DNA from: Cyathus striatus
Lineage: Eukaryota; Basidiomycota; Agaricomycetes; Agaricales; Nidulariaceae
DNA: 64,000 nucleotides
NCBI GenBank assembly: GCA_025738555.1
Contig: JAOVFP010000001.1
Span: 1,550,001-1,614,000, forward strand
Direction: 5' to 3'
Shown in pieces: positions 1-11,609 of the stretch. A program made the translations under genes and the position numbers. Numbering within the stretch: the stretch's first letter is position 1; every line of letters starts with the position of its first letter. The notes under the pieces are model-generated. The model saw only the letters and a program-made list of their open reading frames with translations, searched no databases and had not been told where the DNA came from.

Positions 1-1335
1 GCATTTATTCATTACCACAAGTTGTCACAGTGTGTCATTTAAGTTTGTTTTACAAAATCTGTATTCATTATGAGCTTTTGTTCATTATTATGTTATTTAT
101 TATGGCAATTTCTACTGTATAACAATTGTTCCTTTTCTTTTGAGAGTAATTGTTACATTCTGATTACTTCCAAGAGAAAAAATGTGAAGGCACCTGGAAG
201 GTGCTAGAGAACTGTAACAAAAACCTGAAGTGAGTACAGGTGCAGAAATATAGAGCAGGAGTGTGGGAATGAACTGTGGCTTCAGCATATGTGCTGCACT
301 GCCTGGATACTTTCTGTGGATGGTTTGTATTTCACAATGAGAATGTCCCAGTAGAAGGGAGCATTCATGAGCACAAGGAAGAGTCTTCACCACTACACTA
401 GGCAATGGGAGTAAACCTGGAGCAGGTTTTGGATTTAAGAACAGGAAGTAATAGGACAAGTTCAATATGAATACTGAAGACTACTACTACATGTAGGAGA
501 CTATATATATGATCTACAAACCTGGTTTGAGGACATAAATTGTACAAGTCTGAAAATCACATGATTCAACAAGTTCTTAAGAATACGTTAAACCAGCATC
601 AAAGAAAGTCTCATTACAAAACTAAGGGACTTAAGTTGAGTAAGAATGCAGTAGTATTCTTTAAGCTGAAGCTTGAGCTCAACTTCCTACTGTTTAAATA
701 CAAACTGGTTCATACTAATAATAGACTAGAATATAAATAAATGAGTAAGCAAATGCTGTACATTACTAAGGTGCAGTAAAAGAAGTGTGAAAATAAAGTA
801 AGTATAGAACAATGACATGAAGTAAGTCATAACAAGTCAGAAATGTGAGAAAAGTAGGTATAAAATAAATGATGACTTAAAGTAAGTCATTATGAGTCAA
901 AAGTATAAATAAACCTATGTAGAAGTAAAGATGTTTGACATCAATGGTTATGGCAAACAAAAAAAAAGTAAAGAGAAATCATAATAAAACCTGTAAGTAT
1001 AGATGTGGAAGCAGGAAGCTAAGGACAAGTTGAAGGGATAGATAAATGAATAAGTCTGGGAAAAGTGGAGTAGGGGCACAAATGATGAGTTGAGAATGGA
1101 GAGAAAAGATGGTGGCATAAACTAGTCTACTGTCAAGACCAGTATTTCTATGTAAGGTTGGGAGTGCAAGGTAGGGAGTGCAGGACAGGAAGGACCATTG
1201 GCTTTAGCTTGTGTGCTGCACCCCTTGTCATTCTCAAGGTCCAGGTATTTCATAGTGTGGAAGGGAGAGACAGAAATGCAGAATAGGAGAGGGACAGAAG
1301 TGTGGAGTGCAGAGTGCAGAGTCATTACCATGGAA
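1..1335. repeat. CpG-poor diverged repeat DNA, copy 1
   Basis: No gene is supported here. The plus strand is strongly A/G-rich and CG dinucleotides are very scarce. The block at about 225-470 recurs, diverged, at about 2934-3200, and the block at about 985-1130 recurs at about 3236-3380 (for example GGAAGCTAAGGACAAGTTGA against GGTAGCTAAGGACAAGTTGA). The short open frames carry no recognisable domain. I read this as old, deaminated transposon-derived sequence. Confidence 0.6.
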
Positions 1336-1340
1336 GTAAC

Positions 1341-2017
1341 TGTCATGTCCTGTTCCAACCACTAAGGGTTGAACCATGAAGAAGGGTCTAACAATGAGAG
1401 AGCACATAAGTAAACAGCTCAGGGGTAATGAATGAAGTACAGGAGTAATGGAACATTGGCTTCAACTTATATGTTGCACCCCTTGAACTTCTCATTCTGT
1501 ATTTAGAAGAAGGCAGGGCTGATGCTGATAACTTGGAGTTGGAACAAGTCTCAAGTGAAGGAAAGGGTGTTAACATAGTTGATTCGAAACTGTAGTCTAC
1601 TTACAATATGAAGTAGTTTATATAGTAATTACTTTGTCCTGGATGCGGAGGGAGTTAGTGTCTATGGGTTTGTGGCATACTGGGGGATAAGTAACTCCAG
1701 AGAATGTAGACTACAGTAGACTAGTTCCATGCCTCTAGATTACAGTCAATGTATAATGCCGATAGTTATGGTGATGATGAGGAATGGGATAAAACTAATG
1801 GGGATGGGAGTTATGGAATGAACTAGAAGGAATAGAAAGGTATAGAATGAATAGTAGTAATAAAGGGAAGGGACAAGTAAACAATGACAAGTAAACATTA
1901 AGTAAGTAAGAGTTCCATATATAACAAATGTATACAGTCCAGAGGAAATGTACAATCCTCAGATGAAAGATAACATTGACTTGTGTCGGTCCTAGGGGCT
2001 TTGTCACAGATATGACA
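1341..2017. mobile_element. Solo LTR, copy 1
   Basis: A 677-bp element starts TGTCATGTCC and ends AGATATGACA, giving the TG...CA ends of a long terminal repeat. It is flanked by the 5-bp duplication GTAAC at 1336-1340 and 2018-2022. A relative with the same ends lies at 3943-4555 and has its own 5-bp duplication. No gag or pol sequence is adjacent, so this is most simply a solo LTR left by LTR-LTR recombination. The LTR assignment rests on ends and duplications only; the superfamily is unknown. Confidence 0.7.
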
Positions 2018-2022
2018 GTAAC

Positions 2023-3937
2023 AATTCAAGCTGGAGTGAGTATAACTCAAGGACAAGTAAGAGGGACTGTAACTTAGTCAATATTCAAACTGAGTAATAG
2101 TAGTACAAGATGTGCTACTTAAATACTATATGACTTCACCGATGACCAGTGAATGAATGGGATAATAGTATACTAGTTGATAAAGATAATAAGATGGTGG
2201 TGGAAGGTGGAGTAGTGTTTGAATATAATATGTACCAAGGACAAACTAAGGATTGAAATGAATGCTGAGACAAGTATACCTGGGGTATAATGGAGAAAGC
2301 ACAATGGAGAATGGATAGGAACCGGATGAGTAAGGTGACATAAGCCCAGCAACCTTCAGTCAGAAGAGTGGAAGGGAAAAGTGAAGGAATGAGATCTATA
2401 CAAGTAAGAAGTGCAGAGAGTGTGGAGATGAAGTGCAGGAAAAAGGTTGGAAAGGTATGGCTATGGCATCTACATTGAAAATGGTGAAACAGTTAGGTAA
2501 GAATGGAAGAGAGGAGTAATGATACAATGACAATATAAAGCAGTCATAGGAGTGACTACATATCAGAAGTCCCCAAGGGAAACCCTGACAGAACCCAGGC
2601 ACAAATCTGAGTGGGAACACTAGGAAGTGTAAACCCATAGCAGGTTGGGTCTGGGAATGGACCAGGCACATCTGTAGGTCATGTGGGTGCTTTTGGGAAG
2701 TCAGCATGACATAACTGGACATGGATATAATAGCAATTTGACCTTGTTTTCACAGATCCACTAGTGGTTTGCATTAAAAATCTTTCTGACATACATAGTG
2801 GGATCTATACTGAGAATTTTTATAATCAAACACATGACACAGACTAAACCAACCAATGATGAGCTCACAGTGCACAAACTCATGGCACTTAAAGATCTTA
2901 TTGGCACATTTCTACACTTGCACATTATTCTCCTGAAGTGAGTACAGGTATGGGAATGTAGAGCAGGAGTGTGGGAATGAACCATGGCTTCAGCTTATGT
3001 GCTGCACTGCCTGGATATCTTCCAGGGATGGTTCATATTTCACAATGAAGGTGTCCCAGTAGAAGGGAACAATTGGAAGCACAAGAGAGAGGCTTCACTG
3101 CTACACTAGGCAGTGGGAAAGAAACCCAAAGGAAAACTCAGAGTGGGTTCCAGATTCAAGAGTAGGAAGAAGTTGCACAGAGTTGATATGAATACTAAAG
3201 ACTACTAATACATCTGGAAGACTATATATACTAAGTAGAAACCTATAGGTGTGAATGTGGAAGCAGGTAGCTAAGGACAAGTTGAAGGGATAGGTAAAAG
3301 ATATAGTCTGGGCAGAGTAGAGTAGGGGTGCAAATGACATGTTCAGAATGAAGATAAAAGATGGTGGCATAAACTAAACTACATTGGCCATAATGAAACA
3401 TATAGGTAGAAATGGAAGTGAGGAGTAATACTACAATGATGAGGTAAGGCAGTCATAGGAGAAAGTACATATCTGAGATACCTGAAGGAAAACCCAACAG
3501 GTTCCAGGTATAAACTGGGCAGGAACATCAGGAAGTATAAACCCATAGCAGGTTCATTCCAGGAATGAACCAGGTATTTTGGAAGGTCACATGGGAACCT
3601 TCAGTAATGTCAGCATGATGTATCCAGACATGGATATAACACTAATTCATTCTGATAGATCATACAATTGTAATTCTGTTCTAGCCAATGTGATTTGGCT
3701 TGTTTGGCAATAGATTCAGCTGCTTTGTCAGCCAAATCTCAGCAGGTTTTGGTAGTAAAAAGCTCAATAACATATTATTTATATGTAAGTCAGTGTCATA
3801 TCCCATACTGACTACCTCTGGACCCCCAGTCCTTTACTCCACTTTTCATATTGTTTCCTCTGACTTTGTTTGTATGTCACTTTGATTACATATTGCTTGT
3901 TCTCTCACTGATGCTGCTGTGTGCCACCCATTGATCC
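2023..3937. repeat. CpG-poor diverged repeat DNA, copy 2
   Basis: This is gene-free. The part at about 2500-2730 matches about 3408-3640 (shared runs such as AAACCCATAGCAGGTT and ACATGGATATAA). The part at 2934-3380 matches blocks in the first kilobase. In copy 2 these blocks are contiguous. In copy 1 they are separated by the solo LTR and extra sequence. The last ~45 bases (about 3895-3937) align with 7125-7170 inside the full pogo element and belong to the truncated pogo copy. Confidence 0.55.
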
Positions 3938-5420
3938 CTCCATGTCATGTCCCATTCTATTCCACTAGGGTTAGAACTGCAGAGTAGATAGTCTAAGCAG
4001 CAGAGTAACCAGTACACATTAGTAGGGTGTGTGGAGGTAGTGAACAAGTATGGGAGTAGTGGAACATTGGCTTCAACTTATGTGTTGCACCCCTTGGACT
4101 TCCAGTTCCATATTTAGAACAAAGTGAAGTGTGTGACAAAATAGTGGAGTTGGCTCAAGGCCCAAGTGGGAGAAAGGGTGTAAATGTAGTTGATTTGAAA
4201 CTGAAGTCTATTTACATTACAAAAGTAGTTTATATAGTAAACTACTTTGTCTGGATGCATACAGAGTAAATGCTCATGGGTTTGTAGCATCCTAGGGATA
4301 AGTAAACTCAATGATATGTAGACCATAGTAAACTAGGAATACACCTCTAGATTATAGTCATAGGTAAAAAGGCCAAGTCCAGAGAACAAGGTAAAACAAT
4401 AATAAAGGGAAGGGGCAAGTAAACAGTTACAAGTAAACATTAGTAAGGAAGAGTTCAATATATAATAGTAACACATAACCAGAGGAAACATACATAATCT
4501 GGAGTTAACCCGGAGTTGACTCCAATGGTTTGGGACAATTGTCATGGATATGTCACTCCACTTCATTTTGTCATGCACCCAAGAACAGACCAGTGGCTAT
4601 TTTTTCCTTAGATTGGAGTATATGGGCATAAAGTGCTTTGCTGCTGTTATTTGATTCTTTCCATTTGCATGATACCAATCCAGAATCTCAATGTGCTGCT
4701 CAAGAGTTGCTGTCTCCTTTTTAGTGAATCCTGAGACTTCTGGTGCTGGCTTAATTTTCTGTTCCATAGCCTTTAGCTTCTTATCTGGGCCTTTTTTGCA
4801 ATGATTAGCTCTGGTTTCAGGATGAACATGGTGTGATATTACATATGTTTCCACTTATTACCAGCCAGTAACCCCACACCAGAAGCAATATCCTTCAACT
4901 TCTTTACTATCTCCTTTCCCTTCTCATCCAGTTTTTCCACTGCCTGCTCACAGTTGGATAATGTCTCCAAAGTCTTGATGACATGGCATTCATCAACAAG
5001 ATTTCCTTCATGATCTAGCCATTGCTCTTTGGTGGACGTAATAGACTTCTGATCAGCAAGTTGTGTTTGAATATCTTCTTTCTTCCTCTTGATCTTCTTT
5101 TCCAAGATAGTCAGTCCTTTTCTGAGCACATTAAGCAGAGTATGGGGAGCCATGAAGGAGGTGTAATTCACTACATTGTTGAAAAATGTAATTAGTATTG
5201 CACCAGTGACACTCAGGGCAATAAATTAGTATATTGACTACCATATATATCTACTAAACCTATGGGATTTTTTTGGCCAAAGGGTATGGGTATGGGGTAT
5301 GGGTAAATTATGGGTTATTCACTAAAATCCCCACCTCCCAACTTGGGAGCCATGAAATACAATGGTGTATAAGGAGTTATGGGTTGTCTTGGGTATGGGT
5401 TAGGAGGATTTCAACTGTAC
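3895..5420 (-). mobile_element. Truncated pogo/Tigger copy with nested LTR
   Basis: Outside the nested LTR, this DNA aligns with 7125-7950 of the neighbouring full element. Reading on the minus strand it keeps the same coiled-coil leader frame (4839-5171) and the N-terminal helix-turn-helix part of the transposase (4597-4854, with ILDWYHANGKNQ). The catalytic half and the other terminus are gone. The outer end (about 5381-5420) is a degraded form of the 7940-7962 terminus. It is non-functional. Confidence 0.75.
3943..4555. mobile_element. Solo LTR, copy 2, inserted in a pogo fragment
   Basis: A 613-bp element has ends TGTCATGTCC and GGATATGTCA and is flanked by CTCCA at 3938-3942 and 4556-4560. 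The intact pogo copy shows the empty site, a single CTCCA, at about 7169-7173. This proves an insertion with a 5-bp target duplication. It is similar to the solo LTR at 1341-2017, for example around TTGCACCCCTTG and in the CAAGTAAACA blocks. It is younger than the pogo fragment it interrupts. Confidence 0.8.
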
Positions 5421-5698
5421 AATACAGTGAGCTATCTATATAGGGATGTTTGTATATACAGTAGAACACCTTATAACCCATACCCCTCCAGAGGTAGCCC
5501 AGGCTATGGCTTATTAGGAGCCATGGGGTAGATGGAACTTGGTTAATATGGAAATTTTTGAGAAGATATGACCACTGTAATGCTTTATTATGATACTTCA
5601 CTATGTCAGTAGTACTGTAAAGTAAGTTGTTAAGTACAAGTGAAATAATTAGGAATAGAAGTCTCTTTTAAGGATTTAAATTGATCATGTTGAACCTG

Positions 5699-7451
5699 TC
5701 AGGCAAATGAACCCAGAATTGCCTCTACTTTAAGCCCAATGGGACTTTCACTTGTGTCAATGTAATCACCAATCATTGACACTGCTTTCAAAACATCTTC
5801 GTAACTTGGAACTTTCACAGTGGATTGGTCATCACCAACTTCATCACTCCCATCAGCATTATTCTCGCGTGCTTCTACAGCTTCCATGACAGCATTGAAA
5901 ATATCCTGGTCAGTTGTTCCATCAATCTCAGACAACTCCCCAATAGGATTGAGCAATGAGTTGATACTCATCAGATTGTTCATTTGCAGTATTCCCCGGT
6001 CCAAAGGACTGTCAAGAGTGTTTGTTAACTCCTGCTCAGCATGAAGAATAGGATTGGTGGATGTCTTGTGGAGAAGGCTAGATACTGGGATAGAAGGCTG
6101 AGTGGTAGGGCGAGAACTTCCTGTCAAGGGTAAGATGCCAGCTTTCCTCCAACAGTTTCTAACCGTAGTTGCATCCACTTCTTTCCAGGCTTCATCTGCA
6201 ATCTGCATTGCCTGCAACTGGTTTATGTCATATATCATTGTGGGAGACTTTCCTTGATCATAACAATCAACTGCACATCAGATGAAATGTGCTCTATAAT
6301 GAGCCTTAAAGCATCAGATAATTCCTTGATCATTGGGCTGAACATGTGTGGTAAGATTGGGTTCAAAGTTTTCAATGTGAATGTTTTTCAGATTTGGGGT
6401 GATATGACCAGAAAAATTGTCCTGAAATAGCAGAATTTTTCGTTTTTGAGATTCAAGGTCCAAGTCCCAGTTGTGAATCCATTCTTGGTATATTTGAGTC
6501 ATCATCCAGGCCTTTGCATTATTCCTATAGTTAAAGCCAAGTTGCAAACCAGTCTTCTTATTGAATGCATGTGGTTTCCGAGCTTTACCAATAATGAGAG
6601 GTGGAAGCTTCTCTGAACTGTCTGCATTAGCTGTTAATGCATAGGTGAGCCATACTTTCTTTCCTTTTACTCCAGAGTGCTGTGCATCACTTAATCCCTG
6701 GTCAGGAACCATTCTACATATGCCTGCTATCAGTCCCATGCACTATGAAGAGAATAAGCATGGTACATACCTGTAAAAGAGAGGCCTGTCTCATCCATAT
6801 TGAAGATGTCACAAAGTTCATATCCAGAGTCAGATATTATCTTTTGAACACACTCTCTCTCCTTTTCCACACTTTCTGCTGACACTGAAGCTGCTTCACC
6901 ATGATGCTTGAATTATTTCAAGCCCATTTGCTGCTTGAAGCTGCATAGCCATCTGCTACTCAATTGGAGTTGATCTTCCTCAGGAACATTACACAAATCT
7001 GCGAAGCCTTTCCATTTGTCTCGCAGAATATCACCATTTATCAACAAGTGATCACCCATAGCCTTCGACACCCATAGCTCCATCATCTCAGTTATTTCTG
7101 GATGTTCAGTTTGTCAAAGTCACTTGCTTTTTCTCCTGCTGACACTGCTCTGCACCACCCATTGACCCCTCCACTTCATTTCGTTGTGCACCCAAGAACT
7201 GATCAGTGGCTGTTTTATCTTTAGATTGGGGTATATGGGCATAAAGTGCTTTGCTGTTGCTGTTTGATTCTTTCTGTTTGCATGATACCAATCCAGGATC
7301 TCAATGCGCTGCTCAAGAGTTGCTGTCTCCTTTTTAGTGAACCCTGGGACTTTCGGTGCTGGCTTAACTTTCTGTTCTGTCGATTTTAGCTTCTTAACTG
7401 GGCCTTTTTTGTGACAATTAACTCTGGTTTCTGGATGAACACAGCAGGATG
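5699..7451 (-). pseudogene. pogo/Tigger transposase pseudogene (HTH + DDE_1)
   Basis: Read 7451 to 5699, the conceptual protein has the CENP-B/Tc5-type DNA-binding start (ETATLEQRIEILDWYHA). The CENP-B-like middle (QTEHPEITEMMELWVSKAMG) follows. The DDE_1 core shows the first catalytic Asp in NMDETGLSF, then GVKGKKVWLTYALTANAD, the second Asp in LLFQDNFSGH and the third in HVQPNDQGI. The C-terminal DINQLQAMQIADEAWKEVD block closes the core. A 47-nt intron, GTATGT...GCAG, fits at about 6726-6772. In-frame stops interrupt it near 7120, 6915, 6320 and 6290. Most are TGA, and at least some fall where relatives have arginine, suggesting CGA-to-TGA deamination. The family call is firm; a working protein is not encoded. 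Confidence 0.85.
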
Positions 7452-7826
7452 TTACATATGTTTACACTTATTACCAGCCAGTAACCCCACACCTGAAGCA
7501 ATATCCTTCAGCTTCTTTACTATCTCCTTCCCCTTCTCATCCAGTTTTGCCACTGCCCACTCACAGTTGGATGATGTCTCCAAAGTCTCAATGATGTGGT
7601 GCTCATCAACAAGATTTCCTTCATGGTCTAGCCATTGCTCTTCAGTGGATGTAATAGACTTCTGATCAGCAAGTTGTGCTTGAATATCTTCTTTCTTCTT
7701 CTTGATCTTCTTTTCCAAGGTAGTCAGTCCTTTTCTGAGCATGTCAAGCAGAGTATGAGGAGCCATGAAAGAGGTGTAATTCGCTACATTATTGAAAATG
7801 TAATTATTATTGCACCAGTGTGGCAC
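7452..7826 (-). CDS. Coiled-coil leader protein of the pogo element
   Basis: This open frame of up to 124 codons precedes the transposase inside the transposon. The more likely start is the internal methionine of MAPHTLLDMLRKGL, about 20 codons in. The protein is charged and heptad-rich (TTLEKKIKKKKEDIQAQLAD and KLDEKGKEIVKKLKDIASGV), so a coiled coil is likely. A near-copy lies at 4839-5171 in the truncated element. Its function is unknown. It could instead be the N-terminal region of the transposase joined by an intron. Because the element is dead, expression is doubtful. Confidence 0.4.
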   Translation of the reverse strand: MPHWCNNNYIFNNVANYTSFMAPHTLLDMLRKGLTTLEKKIKKKKEDIQAQLADQKSITSTEEQWLDHEGNLVDEHHIIETLETSSNCEWAVAKLDEKGKEIVKKLKDIASGVGLLAGNKCKHM

Positions 7827-7964
7827 TCAGGGCAATAAATTGGTATATTGACTACCATATATATCTACTAAACCTATGGGATTTTTTCGGCCAAGGGGTA
7901 TGGGTATGGGGTATGGGTAAATTATGGGTTGTCTCGGGCATGGGTTATAAGGTGTTCTACTGTA

Positions 7965-8745
7965 TTATAATCTAAAGGGTCTATGTAGTCTGTTCAATTC
8001 AACAACCAAGAGATCAGAGCCTTTCTTTCTAAAGCTCTTGCCACAGCTATGAGCATTCACATGCAAACTCAAGATGGATAAACATGGAAGTTTCTAAATG
8101 GTTTACATGGTTTCATAATGTTATGACCATTATAGGACCCTCTGGATACATGAATGGTCAATTGGAAGCACAAATTAGTTTCTATTACTGCACAGACAGA
8201 GACTCTTTTGGAAGTAATGCCACATCCACATATGATCCCTGCAAAACTGCCTTACAGCAATCTACAGTGACCAAAGGGGAAATGGCACCATATAAGCTGC
8301 CAGATCATTATTATTCAGGTACGAGGACCTGGAGTTATTCCAGTTAGTAAAAAATAATGCTGTATATAAAAGAATGTATTTGATTTTGGTCCTGTGCACA
8401 TTGTAATCACAAATCCATTACTTAACCAACTAGCAATGCACCTAATAAGTGTAGAGGTGAAGGGTGGGTTGATGCCTAAACAAAGAAATTAGTAAGGGAT
8501 TCAGTGAACATCTGTTTGACCTTGGGTGTTATAAGGTATCAAGAATGGGGGATCAAATTCCACTGGATTGGGAAGAAGTAAATACAAGGAGATCACTAAA
8601 TGAGGAATGATTGAATAAAATGGAAATTAAAGGTGTATAGATTGTAAATTTACTGGAAGAAAAAGGAAAGGTTTGAAACATGAAGCATACTGATAAATTG
8701 AAAGAAAATTTGTAAAGTAAAAACTTGGGGGAGACATAGGGTGGT
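7965..8745. other. CpG-poor intergenic DNA, no gene supported
   Basis: The flank of the pogo element is AT-rich with few CG dinucleotides. An 87-codon open frame (8084-8347) shows no domain I recognise. Composition changes sharply near 8745, after which CG-rich sequence starts (for example AGAGCACGCGCGCGAACGC near 8883). Confidence 0.5.
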
Positions 8746-9098
8746 GACACGGCCTTTGGTAAAGCGAGCTGCGCATTCAGTGGGTCTTGGTAGTGCGCGA
8801 TACCGACGATCTTGAGTTACTGTTGAGTAATAGCGGCGTTCGAGCAATGCGAGAGTGTGTCGGCGTTGGAGGGAAAATGAGAGAGAGCACGCGCGCGAAC
8901 GCTGACGAACACGTCGACACCCGCATCACTTGATTATGTAATAGGAATTGTAATATATCGATTTTTGTAGTGCCGGTGAAACGCCTGCTCTACATAAGTC
9001 AGCTGCTTCACCATGACACCGTACACGACCTAGGGAAGTATTTCAAGACTGCAAGGTGAACATGACGTTAACCTAAGGTTTCGTTAGAAAAAAACACT

Positions 9099-9184
9099 GG
9101 TGCAATAGTGTAGCGGTTATAACTGTGGATTCTGACCTCAACTCACAATTTCCATAAACCCAGGTTCAATTCCTGGTAGTACCT
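9099..9184 (+). tRNA. tRNA-Gln(CTG)-like gene with 14-nt intron
   Basis: The acceptor GGTGCAA pairs with TAGTACC except for one A-A mismatch. The D-arm TAGTGTAGCGGTTATAAC and the T-arm CCAGGTTCAATTCCTGG are canonical. The anticodon stem GTGGA pairs with TCCAT around the loop TTCTGA/T, giving anticodon CTG. A 14-nt intron (CCTCAACTCACAAT) sits after position 37. The mismatch and a U-G pair mean it could be a weakly functional or pseudo-tRNA. Confidence 0.6.
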
Positions 9185-9314
9185 ATTGATAGTGGGCATT
9201 TCTTTTTTAAAAAGTTCTACTCTTATCAGTCATCGATTCACTCATTGTCTTCGGACGGTCTTGTCAAAGGTATGTGTACAATTTACAATTTTGCTTCAAT
9301 ATACTCAAAACAGA

Positions 9315-11011
9315 TTAGGACCGCTTATAGTAAATACTATCATAAACGGCATAGGGTACGGCATTGTCGCCTTGTGCCGCCGTGCGATAGAATCCACTCA
9401 TATCAAATCCAACTGGCGCTTCTCCCTCTCGAATCCAACCAGTCTTTCCAGCAGCTAAGATAGCAATACGAACAAAAAGGGAACCATCCAATATTTCTGC
9501 ACCCTTCAACTCCGTACCCACGAGATACCCGGAACCCTTTGAGCCATACACACTAGCGTAGTGTGATAGTGCACGCTGAAGCTTTACCAAGTGGTCGTCT
9601 GGGTGAACAAGGGTTGTCTGGAGGACTGGGAGCCATGGGTTGGGGGTTACTGCATATTCAGATGCTGGAGAGGGGAAAACAGCTTCATGTGGTGATGGTG
9701 CTACTCCTGGAGGGATAACGCTCGTTGTGGTTTCGTTATAAAACCTCTGGATTTCGATAGGCGGTCGTCCTCGGCCTACGTAAAGAACCAGACAAGTCGC
9801 CATATATGCTCGAAGTAAAATTTCTTGAGAATTTCGGCTCAAGGGGCTTACTAACGAAGATAGGAAGAGAGAAGAATTTAAGATGTGCATACTGTATAGA
9901 GTAAGTTGTGTATTCGCATTTGATTTTGTATACTCACAGGAAGAAATCGTTGTTGAAAGGCTTTCCACTTTGGTGTCCTCCAACGCCATAGATCAAGGCA
10001 GCCATCCAAATCAGCTCTTCTACCTTGTTCTCGATGGGGCCATCGAGTGTCCACTGGTCTACATACTCGTTGATGGCGTCACCGTGATTGTCATGAGCAA
10101 GTTTATAGAACTTGAACTGGTCGATGCTATCTCCGGTTTCGAATCGAGGATCAGCAAGGATCCTCGCGAGTACCGTAAGCGCATGTACATGTGTCTGCGT
10201 AGGCTTGGCGGCTGCATTTCCATCGAATAATGATTCCGGGATGATCCTCGAGTTTGGTCTCCCGGGATGAACTGCCGCTTGTGCAATTCCTACTCATAGC
10301 TTAGCAACGTCATTCATATAGTATCTGATCTTACTCACCTTCAATCACGAGTCCTGGCATCCCGAACTCAAACCCATATCCCGCATGAATCAAAGAATGT
10401 AAAACGCCTTCGACGAGCCTGGTAACCATACAAGGCTCTTCTTTGCTACCAGCACCTTTAACATTTGCACTTTTAGAGAAAACATATTCGTCAAAAGCAG
10501 CCCTGGAACCCTTGGCCTCGATTTCGCTCGTAAAGAATTTCAAGTATCCGCTGTAGTACCTACATCGTACCGTTAAGTTGCATAGCGAACGCAAGCTCGA
10601 TATTACTCACTTTTCATCACCTAGATGCTCTTTCCAGTTGTTCGCATCGATAAGGCCAGGAGACTTGAATGCAGGCCTTTGGATCGAGCTACTCTGTTTG
10701 TACGCGGCTTCAAGAATGGTTTCATTTGCTCCGAGAGACCACAGAGCCAGAACAGTGTGGACTGTATGGCTACGAGCAAGGTATCAGTTCGTTTATGAAA
10801 CCCTGGGAAGGAACACGACATACTTGTGGAATCTCAGCTCATTGCAGAATATATGCCAACGCTCATGGTTATCCTTCAAAATATGCATAACAGAGCTTGT
10901 AGAAGCAGGAGTGACACCAGCCCATGTCTTTGGGGGAGTCCCGACGAGAGGTTGTAGTAGGTTCTGGTTTGGTTCTGGGAAGAGCTCGGTTGTGTTGGTG
11001 TTAGAAGCCAT
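9315..11011 (-). CDS. Questin-oxidase-like protein QOX1 (DUF4243 family)
   Basis: Model: complement of exons 10824-11011, 10611-10769, 10339-10559, 9938-10289 and 9315-9891. This gives 1,497 nt, 498 aa, with all junctions GT-AG. The protein resembles questin oxidase and AflY-like Baeyer-Villiger-type oxidases. Visible blocks include ILKDNHERWHIF, FHNHTVHTVLALWSLGA with its conserved histidines, HAGYGFEFGMPGLVIEG, DQWTLDGPIENKVEELIWMA, and a C-terminal domain with LQRALSHYASVYG. Exons 2 and 3 have exactly the lengths (159 and 221 nt) of its paralogue at 34 kb, and splice phases match. SDR-A lies about 1 kb upstream on the same strand. Family members oxidise aromatic or polyketide intermediates; the substrate here is unknown. 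Confidence 0.88.
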
Positions 11012-11609
11012 TGTGTGAAAGATATTGCTCTATGGTTGCCACGCGTTAAGTTCCTTTTATACAATGTCGGAAGCATGTGAACCACTAAGGTTGTGTACTT
11101 TTCACGGTTGCCTTGTAACCGATATTTGTAAGGCAGCTCAATGTAGACGGATGTTTCTAAGTCTCGACTCATACCCTTCATCATGTCGAGGTTGGTCACA
11201 GCTGGTGCACAAGTTTCTCTGACATACGTAATTTAATGTATGTAATATATATAAGTATACTTACGTACGTTTCTTATGTATGTATGTAATTGAACTTTGT
11301 ACTAATAACTTATAATTAAAGATTCTTGTCATCGGTCGATGATTGAAATTCGGAGAACAGAGACCGATATCATCAGTCTGCGGCGCAGACTGAGACTCTG
11401 CGCTTCGTGACACTCTCCTCACTTCTGCCTGTTTTCCTTATTTAGATTTTTCATTCCCTCATTCACTTTCACTTTCTGTAGCACCTTTTCGTTGAATCGC
11501 TTGTATGGCAAGTATTGGTTGAACCATAAGTTATGAAGATAACTGGTTCATCAGGGTTCATCAGATATCATATTTCAGTATTGTAACTGATTGACGAATA
11601 TTATGTAGA
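11012..11609. other. QOX1 5' flank and spacer
   Basis: No coding sequence is supported. It holds the upstream region of QOX1 and a short perfect inverted repeat near 11384 (CAGTCTGC-GGC-GCAGACTG). A TATATATAA-type AT-rich tract lies near 11248. Confidence 0.4.

Larger units (their letters stand above)
5459..7962 (-). mobile_element. Full-length pogo/Tigger DNA transposon, inactive
   Basis: A 2,504-bp element is bounded by 23-bp perfect terminal inverted repeats beginning CAGTAGAACACCTTATAACC (5459-5481 and 7940-7962). It sits between TA dinucleotides (5457-5458 and 7963-7964), as expected for Tc1/mariner-superfamily pogo elements. On the minus strand it carries a short coiled-coil leader frame and then a decayed transposase. 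Several in-frame stops make it immobile unless supplied in trans. Confidence 0.88.
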
